In this document: positions 55,413 through 64,000 of the stretch, one piece after another | How the letters are laid out: the number at the start of each line of letters is the position of its first letter | How positions within the stretch are numbered: the first letter of the stretch is position 1 | Assembly: GCF_000151665.1 (NCBI RefSeq) | Contig: NW_013171816.1 | Location: 853,176-917,175, forward strand | DNA: 64,000 nucleotides | Direction of reading: 5' to 3' | From: Blastocystis hominis | Taxonomy: Eukaryota; Sar; Bigyra; Opalinata; Blastocystidae | Program-made: the position numbers and the translations under genes | Notes under the pieces: model-generated | Database searches by the model: none | What the model saw: only the letters and a program-made list of their open reading frames with translations | What the model was told of the DNA's origin: nothing

Positions 55413-56616
55413 TTAGAGCGACATATCGGGATCACATGCATATTTGATTTTTGGCTTGTTTGTCAGGATGAGTCCGTACAGGTTCATCGCGATGCCGATG
55501 AAATACACACAGATTTGGTTCCAGGATGCTGTCTCCATCTCATTGAAGCACAGAATCCCTGAGAGACTACCGACAATTATGAAACACCCCTGGTATCTAG
55601 GATTCGTTCACACCCTCTTGATTACATTGGGATTACAAACATCGCTTCATATTCTCGGAGCGCGCTGTTGAGCGCCAGAATGCCTCCTCCCGCGGTGATG
55701 CCAACCATAATGAGTGAGTAGTAAACCCAGAGTGATTTCCACACAGGAACTCCGTTGAAGAAGCTGCTAGGAAGCAGTTTACAGTAGTACGTACTCGGCT
55801 AGAATCACGGAAAGACACTTGATATAGGTCTGATTCCCACTTAAGGCTCCAGAGAGGAGACTGAAAGCAAGTCTATCAGGAATGGATAAGCTGAAAAGTA
55901 CCCTCTCACCTTATTCAATCTATCCATATATGGCCAGTAGATGGAAAAGACAAGAAACAGAATTGAAATGAAATAGGCGATATTAAATAAAAGGCTCTTG
56001 ATGGATAGTGAGGATTCGATGAGAGCTGCAACAGTGAGTGTTACGGGAGAATGAGAAGCGGATAGCCCAATCAAGATGCACCCATTGTCAATGAAGGATC
56101 TATCAATGAGATTACGGATGGATATGCTGTGATGAAAAGGGTTGACTTGTACTGCTCCTTGTCGGGAGCTTCTGGGAGAAGCAAGGAAGTGAAGAACAGG
56201 GACCAAACGACGCTCAATCCTGCAAACGGAGTGAGCAGCGACTGTGCGGCAAAACTGTAGGAAAGGATCGAAAGCGCGGGATTGATAACAACTACCAGGG
56301 ACTGCGCTAGAAGGGAAAGGAGAGAGAGGGGAGTTCTTAAAGTCATGGTGTCAACACTTGACAACTGTAAAAGAAGCGAAGCAACCCATGGGAAGTTGCT
56401 CCACTTTGTTTTCAAATAGTCTGGGAATGATTCCGAAGTTCGTATCAAGTGAACACACCGCACGAGCACTTTTCCCAGACTTCCAAGCGCTGTAGACAGA
56501 AGTGCAAGTGAAGCACCGATAATCCAGTTTGGAATGAAAGTCATTCGATGAAAAACTGAGAAAAGTAAATGAATATCCCAGGATATAGTGTGTGTAAAAG
56601 AAACAAGAGAAGCCAT
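55413..56616 (-). CDS. NIPA-family magnesium transporter
   Basis: About 330 residues with nine membrane helices. IIGASLALLSTALGSLGKVLVR (helix 1), WVASLLLQL, LLAQSLVVVINPALSILSYSFAAQSLLTPFAGLSVVWSLFFTSLLLPE (core of the NIPA/DUF803 fold), CILIGLSASHSP, IAYFISILFLVFSIYW, GLAFSLLSGALSGNQTYIKCLSVIL, KSLWVYYSLIMVGITAGGGILALNSALREYEAMFVIPIYQGCFIIVGSLSGILCFNE, and a last helix. The final string matches NIPA proteins very well. Five introns of 29-47 nt. TAA stop at 55413-55415. N-terminal exon is uncertain (MASLVSF or MTFIPNW). Confidence 0.85.
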
Positions 56617-56650
56617 CTTATACAATTCAATTTCGTTTCTCACAAAAAAA

Positions 56651-58820
56651 TTAGGAATTTGCTTTCTTAAACGAAATGACTCTGTTTGTGGAAGCCCGTG
56701 GAACTTTGTAATAGATGCTGTAGGTCACAATCTTTTCTCCCGGAATACAATAACACAATCGTGATGACGTGGACTGGCTTGAAGAACAATAGGAAAATGC
56801 ATCGTATGAAATCAAGCACAGTTTGTCGTAGTCCTTCCCATCCTCAATAAACGCAGGGACATACTTATCCACTTCATTCCAGCACCCATAGGGACATCCA
56901 AAGTAGTGTTGCATCGTGTGGCAGTTATTCAAAAACTCTTGCTGAACAAAGTCGCAGGACAGGTGCTCCTTTTGACACACCTGGTCGCAACTCTCGCCAG
57001 GCTTGGAAATCATTATCTTACCCCAAGGATTCGGTAGAATGGCGTGCTACACGTTACAAACAGCAAAGCGAACGAACTTCTCGAGGAACCAGCATCCACT
57101 GACGCCGATCGATAATGAAAATGAGCTTCTTTGGCTGGTATAGAGGGATGATTCCATGATGGAATCCGCGATATGCTGCAAACATTCTTAAACGGTAAAA
57201 AACATATCGTAATTCCTATGCATCACGCACGAAAAGAGATTCGACTTCACGAACAACAAGCAACACATTGACGGTATTTGCAGGTTTCAGAATGGACGAA
57301 ATAGCGGATTGCTTGTACACTTGAACATTCACAGTGCTCAGATAGCTTGGATTGAAATTGGGGAGTGTCCGATTCTCTTTTAGCAGGATTTCTTCGCTCC
57401 ATGAGAAAAGCTGAATCGCTTCTTCGATCTTTTGGGGATCAAAGAATTGAGAAAGAAGGAAGCGGTCATAATTTTCACCCAGGATGTAATTCAAATTGCC
57501 CAGATCTATGCTCCTCTCCTGGAAAAGCGGATACATTTTCAACTTCCTGCAAATTATGCCTTGAGCGGTCGTGCTGTTCGCAGAACAACCATGTCGCACG
57601 CGGGGAATCACAGGGAACACTCCCTCCATATGAAGGGAAGCCGAGCGAACGCGGAGCCAATGGTCCCATCCGTTGGTGCTTTTCGTTAGAGCCTGATCTT
57701 TCCAAATTTTGTTATACGATCGAAGACTGAACATTAACGCAAGATTGGGGAAATAAGATGATCGGCGAAGCAGTTTGGGGTCGCCGTAATCGGCCAACGC
57801 GTTATCATTGAAGGCACTAATGCAAGCGATTGTTTCGTCTTGGTCGAGCAAGGGCGAAGTGGCTTCAAAGAAATTGAGAAGCGAGGGAGAGAGCTCCAGA
57901 TCATCTTCGAGGATAATCACACGGTTAAAGCGGTATGATTCGAATAGGACTTGTAAGAAAAAACGGTAATGTAGCTGAATGCGCTTAAATGGCTTGGGAA
58001 TCGAGCCCAGTTGCTTTGCATCGTCATACTCCAGAATCGTGTATCTTGACAGCTCTTTGATATTCTGAAGATGACGCTTGTTGAGAAACTCCAGGCAGCC
58101 CAGAGACAAAAATAGGGAGTACTTTCCTATTTCGGGCTGCTTTTCCAGAGCACGCGTAATGTGAGCAATAGAATCCAGTCTTTTACAGCCAACAACCACA
58201 ATAGCCGAGGTCTGGTTGTTCATTTGATGCACTGATGTTGAGGTTTGTGTGGATTCTATTTGTGTCTCGCTCTTTGTCTTTTCAAGCACAAGATCACCAT
58301 TGCTCGGTGCTTCTGTGGTTGTATCCTTGCTTAGATTATCCAGAAGTTGCGTGGCCTCGGTCATGGGTGCATCTCCATGTTCCTTCGGCTTTTCCAAAGC
58401 ATCACTCTTACCATGCTCATTACTAACAGTATCATAATTTCTATCTTCTATTAAGCTAGCTCTATTGGTCTCATTCAATGTGACTGATTTTCTGGTGATG
58501 GGTTTAGACGACTGTGTACCATCTGAAGTATTGTTAAAAACTGCTGAGTGTCCCATAACAGAAGATAACTGTGTATAGGAATCAGAGATGAGATAGGCAT
58601 GGTCTCCTTTAGGAACACCGTAGTCATCGATTAGAGAAGTAGTAATTCTGAAAAACAAGAGCCTCACCAAACCCTACTTCCATTGATAATAAAACGATAG
58701 CAAACACAATAAGGCAACTATTGGAAATATGAACTGCATAATATACAATTTCCCATATGACATCAACAAAAAAGTGTCACACTTATCTTGGTTTTCTCTA
58801 TCGTGTGTGTAGTCACTCAT
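56651..58820 (-). CDS. GT13-like Golgi glycosyltransferase with extra Cys-rich C-terminal domain
   Basis: Type II membrane protein: short head, signal anchor MQFIFPIVALLCLLSFYY, a Ser/Thr-rich stem, then a GT13 (GlcNAc-transferase I/POMGnT1-like) catalytic domain: SAIVVVGCKRLDSIAHITRAL, LHYRFFLQVLFESYRFNRVIILEDDLELSP (the EDD metal site), ACISAFNDN, TNGWDHWLRV. After it, through two 30-nt introns, comes a domain LIFIIDRRQWMLVPRE-HAILPNPWGK, then GESCDQVCQKEHLSCD...CHTMQHYFGCPYGC...RLCYC, which looks like the C-terminal cysteine domain of MGAT5-type enzymes (GQSCKQVCQESQLICE). This combination is unusual. Start overlaps the SmB start on the other strand (see findings); an internal Met (MSYGKLYI) is an alternative. 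TAA stop. Confidence 0.78.
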
Positions 58821-59686
58821 GGTGCGAACGAAGAGTAATTTGGGAGCAAAGGCGACGAGAATGCTTGACTATATAAACCACATTATTCGAGTTGAGTTAT
58901 TGGATGGGTAACCCCTCTTTTGCTTGTTAATTTGCTATAGCCGAAGCTTTATAGGTCAATTTTTGGCTTATGATGCTTCAATGAACGTAGTTCTTTCCCG
59001 TGCTCGCGAAGTCGTTACAAAGGGAATCAAGAAGGATCTTCCTCCACTTCCAAGTTTGATTTTGATAGTAGTCGGCTAAGCGGGTAGATTTACCAGGAGA
59101 AGATGCTACCATTGAACGAAACCGTGGATTAGTGGTAATTCGTGGTTGTATGATCGTTTCTATCCACATCTGTGGTCCTCCACCGAAAGATGTACTTTTC
59201 GGGGAAGCAAATAATGCCTAGGACAACACAATCCCGAAGCAGTTCATGCTCGCCAATACCCAGAAGTACATTATGGACTATCGTTTCTTTCTTTTGCCTT
59301 TTTAAGTCATAGAGGTTGGAAATATCACAGGCGCCAATCAAGGAATGATGCCTCCCGGAATGATGCCACCCGGAATGATGCCGCCTGGCATGATGCTACC
59401 TGGCATGATGCCTCCTCGTCCGTTTGGAGTTCCTGGTGCTCCTGGTGCTCCTGGTGCTCCTGGAGTTCCCGGCGCTCCGGGCGCTCCGGGTGTTCCTGGA
59501 ACAGCGGACGCGTCTCGCCCTGTACCTCCCAATGGAATGATGCCTCCGGGCATGATGATGCCTCCAAGACCGGGCATGATGATGCCTCCGAGGCCTGGAA
59601 TGATGTTCCAGGGCATGCCTCCCATGCCGCAAGGAATGCCTCCCGCCGGACAGGGGGCTCCGTCAATGCCTCCAGGAAGCACATAG
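58819..59686 (+). CDS. SNRPB: Spliceosomal core protein SmB/B'
   Basis: Sm-ring protein of U1, U2, U4 and U5 snRNPs. MVRTKSNLGAKATRMLDYINHIIRVELLDGRSFIGQF is Sm motif 1 (DGRxFxGxF), FLAYDASMNVVLSRARE completes it, and ERNRGLVVIRGCMIVSIHICGPPPKD is Sm motif 2 plus the SmB-specific PPPKD. A methionine/proline/glycine-rich tail (repeated PPGMMPPGMM, GAPGAPG) is the SmB C-terminal extension. Four introns of 30-34 nt. The start ATG is confirmed by the following RM(L) segment but a later Met at 58862 is possible. TAG stop, then TTTGGAGTGTTTGTT about 45 nt on. Confidence 0.88.
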
Positions 59687-59765
59687 AGCGTCGAGATTCA
59701 GAGAAATTGTAATTGTGCTATGATTTGGAGTGTTTGTTGAAATCGAAAAGTGAGGATTTTTGGAG

Positions 59766-61086
59766 ATGGTACTTTTTCTGTTTGTTGAGGCGCTCCTTCG
59801 GTTCGTAGGACGCCTTTTGGACTGCGATTGCGTTAGGAAGGGTACTACTGTAGGGACACCACCCTGGTTGACGATGTAGGTTTTCCAGTTAGTTTAGCTA
59901 GTATTACATTTGCCGAGTATGGGGCGGGTGGAGTGAGTGATTTCGTAGAGAGAGATCCAACTAGTCTGTATTTTACCATTTTTGGATTGAATGGGTTTGC
60001 AAGAGGAAAATAACAACCGTAAGGAAAATTCTGTGTAGGAGATTCGTTTGGAGTGTGAGGTTCCAGAGATGTTCATTCGCCCGTTGTTTCTTTTATTTGG
60101 TCAGAGAAAACGCTATCCCTGCGTATTTTCCTAGCAGGGGGAATAGCGGGTGCTGTGAGTCGTACTGTGACGGCTCCGCTTGACCGCATAAAAGTTCTGA
60201 TGCAGGCCTCTCACGGAGAGCACGCGTTGCGCTTCCTCGGAAGTGCGCGCAAGATCTACTCCGAGAGTGGGATCCTGGGTTATTGGAAAGGAAACGGGGT
60301 GAATTGCGTGAAGCTCTTTCCGGAAACAGCGATTCGATTCTACGTATACGAGCTCCTTCGAGCCCGTCTCAACATCGACACAGAGCACGCCGACATCCTC
60401 ACTCGCTTTGTGACTGGCTCTGTCGCCGGACTGGTGAGTCAGACCATCGTCTACCCGTTGGAAGTCATCAAAACCCGCATCGCCCTCTCCCAGCCAGGGC
60501 TCTATCGCGGTGTCTGGGACGTGGTCAACCAGACCGTCCGTCGCGAGGGCGCTCTGTAGGTTCATTCATCCGCTCCGTTCATTGCAGAGCTCTCTACAAA
60601 GGCATGCTCGCGTCCATTCTCGGCATCATTCCCTACTCGGGCGTCGAGCTCATGGTCTACTCCTATCTCACCGTGCACACACAGCCCTTCCTTCACCCGT
60701 AGGATCACTTCACGCGCTCCAATCAGCACAAAGGCGTGTGCTCCGTGCTGGTTTGCGGCGCGCTCTCCAGCATATGCGGACAGACCATCGCCTACCCCTT
60801 CCAACTGGTCAGGACCAAGCTGCAGGCGCAGGGAATGCCGGTACCGCAGGAGCTGGAGGGGAAGGTGCATTACAAGGAGTATAAGGGAGTGGGCGACTGC
60901 ATTAAGCAGATTGTGCAGAGAAGAGGCCTTCGCGGACTGTATCGCGGGATTTCGGCGAATTATATGAAGGCAGTTCCTGCTATTAGTATGAAATATATGA
61001 GTGGGAGAGGACGAAGGAGATGAGATGTAGTGTATGAACTTTTGAAAGAATGGTTCCGTGTGGGTGACAAGATGACTTCTACGTAA
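59766..61086 (+). CDS. SCaMC-type mitochondrial carrier (ATP-Mg/Pi or related), N-terminus unresolved
   Basis: The secure part starts near 60,100: LRIFLAGGIAGAVSRTVTAPLDRIKVLMQ (carrier repeat 1, PLDRIK), GYWKGNGVNCVKLFPETAIRFYVYE, FVTGSVAGLVSQTIVYPLEVIKTRIA (repeat 2), ALYKGMLASILGIIPYSGVELMVY, CGALSSICGQTIAYPFQLVRTKLQAQ (repeat 3), GLYRGISANYMKAVPAISMKYM-MYELLKEW. These strings (KGNGxNxxKxxPETA, GIIPYxGxxL) are like the calcium-dependent SCaMC/SLC25A24 group, whose N-terminus carries EF-hands. Upstream, a short WIEW string resembles the end of an SCaMC EF-hand (WNEW), but exons before 60,000 could not be assembled; the start is a guess. Introns of about 30 nt. TAA at 61084-61086, TGTTTGTT follows. 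Confidence 0.8.
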
Positions 61087-61165
61087 TAATATAATAGTTT
61101 GATGTTTGTTGGATTCCGTCGCTTTTCCTGGAAATGGACACTTTTTTGGTTACAAATCGATTAGT

Positions 61166-62121
61166 ATGAGTAATCGTGGTCGGCAAGGAGGGAATCGTTC
61201 TGGAGATCGTCGTGGAATCACCGTATTCAGCGGCTTGCCGGATTGTGCCATTTCGGAGGATGTATCATCTCTAGATTTGAAAATGCTGTTTATTCCTGAT
61301 ATCCAGTTTGAGCAGATTCCGACTCCTGATAAAAAGGAGCCTCGACCCATGACGGGTCTTGCGAAGGAGCTTAGTGAAGTAGGCGCTTTCCGATTGATCG
61401 CGTGATCGTTAGTTCGATAACGAACCCGAGCCAGTCGCGCCTCCTGTAGAAATCAAGAAGGAAGACACTGTTAGCAAAAGAGAAGCGTTTCGAAAAGCTC
61501 GTCTCGAACAGCACAAAGCAGAGCTTGCAGAAAAGATCAAAGAATGTTCCCTCCCCCTTTCAAGCCTCTCACGTCTAGATGCTCCCGATAAGAACCCTAA
61601 CGCTACAAAGCACCCGATGAACACACTCTTTATAGGAAACTTATCTTACCTAACGCAGGAGAATCGTCTTCGCGAGCTCTGTGAGAAATACGGACCGATC
61701 GAGAGTCTGGTGATCGTAAAGGACCACGATGGCAAATCTCGCGGATACGCCTTCGTGGAATACACCTACTCCAACGACATGACGACAGCCTACAAGGTAG
61801 TGGTTCGTTTCGCTGCTCAGCGATAGAGGCTGCGTCGCCACCCACTGGACGAGAGAAAGCTGATCGTGGATGTGGAGCGCGGACGCACGGTGCGGAAATG
61901 GCTGCCTGCTCGATTGGGAGGTGGATTGGGAAAAACGCGCGCGACGCGTCCAAAGAAGGCGAAGCGAGACAGAAGGTGAGAGGAATGGAGGAGATGAGAC
62001 GATAGAGACGATGATAGGAGAGATTATTATTATCATTCGAGTGACTATCGAAGCAGACGAGACGATCGACGAAGCGATTATCGTGATAGAAGAGATGATC
62101 ATAGAAGAAGCAGACGTGATT
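61166..62121 (+). CDS. SNRNP70: U1 snRNP 70 kDa protein
   Basis: Binds stem-loop 1 of U1 snRNA. N-terminal segment with [19 protein letters not shown] (the IPYLPPL-like U1-C/Sm contact), a basic helix ([22 protein letters not shown]), the [22 protein letters not shown] with RNP1 [10 protein letters not shown], then the U1-70K signature [27 protein letters not shown], and an arginine/aspartate/serine-rich tail. Introns of 30-34 nt near 61,382, 61,796 and 61,977. The tail has no genomic stop: GAT T (62121), GGCA, TGTTTGTT, so the stop is made by polyadenylation; the in-frame TAA appears only after the element in another frame. Size is about 265 residues, shorter than animal U1-70K. Confidence 0.88.
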
Positions 62122-62125
62122 GGCA

Positions 62126-62133
62126 TGTTTGTT
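62126..62133 (+). terminator. TGTTTGTT 3'-end element of U1-70K
   Basis: 4 nt (GGCA) after the final T at 62121. Confidence 0.75.
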
Positions 62134-62287
62134 GAGTAAACAGAAGGCAATGGAGATTGAATCGTATGCAGTGTTATGGCGAGCTAAAATGTGCATTTCC
62201 ATGTTTATAGAAATTAGGATGGGAATGAGAAATGAAAAGAGTTTTATGATAACACCAAGCTCTATGAAAAAAAATAAACAAAAAAGC

Positions 62288-62359
62288 TCCCATGCCGGGA
62301 CTCGAACCCGGGTCGGCGAGGTGAAAACCCGCTATCCTAACCTGCTAGACTACATGGGA
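62288..62359 (-). tRNA. tRNA-Glu (anticodon UUC)
   Basis: 72-nt cloverleaf on the minus strand: acceptor TCCCATG pairing with CATGGGA, D arm with AGCAGGTTA loop, anticodon stem GCGGG/CTCGC with loop TTTTCAC (anticodon TTC, glutamate), T arm GGGTTCGAGTCCC, which is also the B box. A run of T follows the 3' end on the minus strand, a Pol III terminator. No intron. It sits between U1-70K and the last gene, reading opposite to both. Confidence 0.95.
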
Positions 62360-62426
62360 CCTGTTTTCTGTTTCGAAATACACTACTTAACATAGCGTCG
62401 TGAAAGAAAAAGCACGTTCAAAATAA

Positions 62427-64000
62427 ATGAGTGTAAATAATCAGTATTGCAGTGATTATAGGAAAAAGGTACAATTTGATGTCTGGATGTTTTGAACTAG
62501 ATCGTGGAGAGTGCTCGGAGCTATATCAATAAAAAGAGCATTGTGGAGTATCTTGACAATTTCTATATCAAGGTATGATTTTTAAAAGGGGTTCAACTGA
62601 ATAGCCTGAATCCGAGCAAGGACAACTCGTTCTAAGTGTTCTAAAGGCAAATAATTTATTGTTTGATGATCGCTATGTGGTTTTTATCCTGTTGGCTAAG
62701 TCGTAGTTATCTACTCCACTCTCAACAAATCCAGATTTAAAGTTGTGCTGCTGTGCGTGCAGCGCGCAGCCATACACACAATGGAAATTGATCGGTGTTA
62801 CTTGTGACTCTGGGAGTGAAGTCGTCAAGTGTACTCTTCCTTATGTCCTCTGCGAAGGATGCTATCGTAAGCGCTTTTGCGATCAGAAACAAACACGATA
62901 CCTGTGTAACATCGCCGTTTTCCCCTTAATGGAGCCTCCCAAGAAGAAGCTGATTCCTCCAAGTTCGAATTCAACTACAATCGTCATGGTACTACTTTCT
63001 CCCCCATTTCTCCTCAGAGTAATCCCATGTGCCATAGTAATTCAAAACCCATTTCCAGCAGTCTCTATATCAACATTCCGGGCGGCACTCCTGCTTCAAC
63101 TCCGCTCGGTACGCCCGTCGCTCCATCTGCATCTGTGTCTGCGTCCGCGTCTGCGTCTGCGTCTGCGTCTGCTTCTGTTTCTGCTTCTATTTCTGCTTCT
63201 GTTTCTGCCTCCCTTTCGACCTCGACGCCATCGTATGTCCCCGTCTCGGTCCCTCTCTCAACTCCCCTCTCCTCCGTCTCGGTCCCTCTCTCGGTCCCTC
63301 TGTCCTCCTCCACGTCCGTCCCGCCCCCTTCTCTCTCCTCCACGTCCGTCTCTGCTGTCCCCTCCGTCGCTCAGCCCGCTTCTCTCCCTCCCTCCGTCCT
63401 CCCGCAGCCCATCTCCTACCAGCCTCCTCTCCCCACGATGGATACCGGCGTAGACGACGTGCTGGGCGAGACGCGTGTGAGCGATCCGCACAGCATTTCC
63501 GGATACTCGCAGCCCGATCCGTCCACGGAAGCCATTCTGCAGGAGCTGGAGGAAGAGGAAGCGCTGGAGCTGCAGGACGACGCCATTTTCAACGGAAAGG
63601 CAGCGCAGGGAGAAGCCGAGGCGGAAGAGCAGGGAGAAGGCGAAGGCGAGGGCGAGGGCGAGGGCGAGGCGGAGGAGGGAGCACAGGAGCAGACGGAGGA
63701 GATCACGTTTACGCTGCCGTTCCGCCAAGGAAGCTTCTGGCGAACGTGGCTGATGTCGTTCTTTGTGGTGGATCGATACTCGATTCGAATGTACCCCAAC
63801 GAAAAGCGGAACGAGCGGAAGATGAAGGAAATACTCCTGGTGGATGCGATGGTGCAGGTAGAGGCGAGAGGGCGCTGTGTCGTAGAGAACGCCGATCAAT
63901 TCCGACGCCAAACATCCGTATTGCGTGGCGATCCGACCCGGCCAGAGCTCGGATTACACGAAATCGTTCGTAGTTGCACTGCCTTCGGCCGAAGAAGAAG
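62427..64000 (+). CDS. PH-domain protein with Cys-rich N-terminal region, cut by window end
   Basis: Not recognised as a whole. Starts MSVNNQYCSDYRKK; a helical part (VESARSYINKKSIVEYLDNFY, GQLVLSVLKANNLLFDDRYV) joined by introns of 27-32 nt leads to a cysteine-rich unit, LCCCACSAQPYTQWKLIGVTCDSG, VVKCTLPYVLCEGCYRKRFC, which may bind zinc. A long Ser/Ala/Val and Ser/Pro low-complexity linker follows (63,130-63,420), then an acidic Glu/Gly stretch, and from about 63,710 a PH-like domain: FRQGSFWRTWLMSFFVVDRYSIRMYPNEKR, MKEILLVDAMVQ, intron of 28 nt, KHPYCVAIRPG, still open at the window end. Probably a membrane-linked signalling protein. Confidence 0.55.

Noticed and set aside
59325-59684. Glycine-rich minus-strand frames resembling collagen or silk
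   Set aside because: Antisense of the SmB Met/Pro/Gly tail.
1-64000. Transposons or retroelements
   Set aside because: I saw no transposase, integrase or reverse transcriptase motif and no long terminal or inverted repeats.

Overview
The window looks like nuclear DNA of a protist of the Blastocystis lineage (Stramenopiles, Opalinata). Three things point there. (1) Almost every recognisable gene is cut by tiny introns of about 23-60 nt, most of them 28-32 nt, nearly all GT-AG and usually ending in TAG. (2) A TGTTTGTT-like element sits just past most 3' ends. (3) Several genes have no genomic stop codon and end on a T exactly 4 nt before that element, so the poly(A) tail would complete a TAA. 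Poly(A)-made stops with this element are known from Blastocystis. Genes are packed tightly on both strands. All exon joins below were made by hand from reading frame, GT-AG ends and resemblance to known families, so single junctions may be wrong and coordinates may be off by a base or two.

Layout. 1-7.2 kb: end of a TBC/TLDc protein, a membrane-anchored GH13-like protein, imidazolonepropionase (with an AT-AC intron), a quinone-oxidoreductase-like MDR. 7.6-16 kb: proteasome alpha 7, an acid-lipase-like protein, a small unknown gene, UDP-sugar pyrophosphorylase, Vps33. 16-21 kb: one long gene with five near-identical EH domains and a charged tail. 21.5-30 kb: a DMT-type transporter, a CPBP protease, a secreted protein, a CCT-domain protein, a PH-B56 fusion. 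30-36.7 kb: Mei2-like RNA-binding protein, a 28-bp tandem repeat that multiplies a start-codon context, an unknown gene, WDR91 (second AT-AC intron), Vps25. 37.4-41.8 kb: two tandem two-TM membrane protein paralogs around an assembly gap. 41.8-46.7 kb: a Nup160-like nucleoporin and an unknown gene. 46.9-54.8 kb: a degenerate Cu/Zn-SOD, Hsp20, a RAD6-like E2, the MMAA/ArgK GTPase, a PDI, SART3. 54.8-64 kb: eS28, NIPA, a GT13 glycosyltransferase, SmB, an SCaMC-type carrier, U1-70K, tRNA-Glu(UUC), and a PH-domain gene running off the end.

Most genes are housekeeping. Themes that recur are endosomal traffic (Vps33, Vps25, WDR91, EH protein, TBC), splicing (SmB, U1-70K, SART3), and organelle metabolism (MMAA, SCaMC carrier). 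The most notable signal is a set of minor-spliceosome-like introns: two AT-AC introns beginning ATATCC, and a GT-AG intron beginning GTATCCTTT, in a genome of otherwise ultrashort GT-AG introns. Next come the poly(A)-made stops with a fixed spacer, a Cu/Zn-SOD that has lost its copper ligands, the PH-B56 fusion, and the repeated start-codon cassette.
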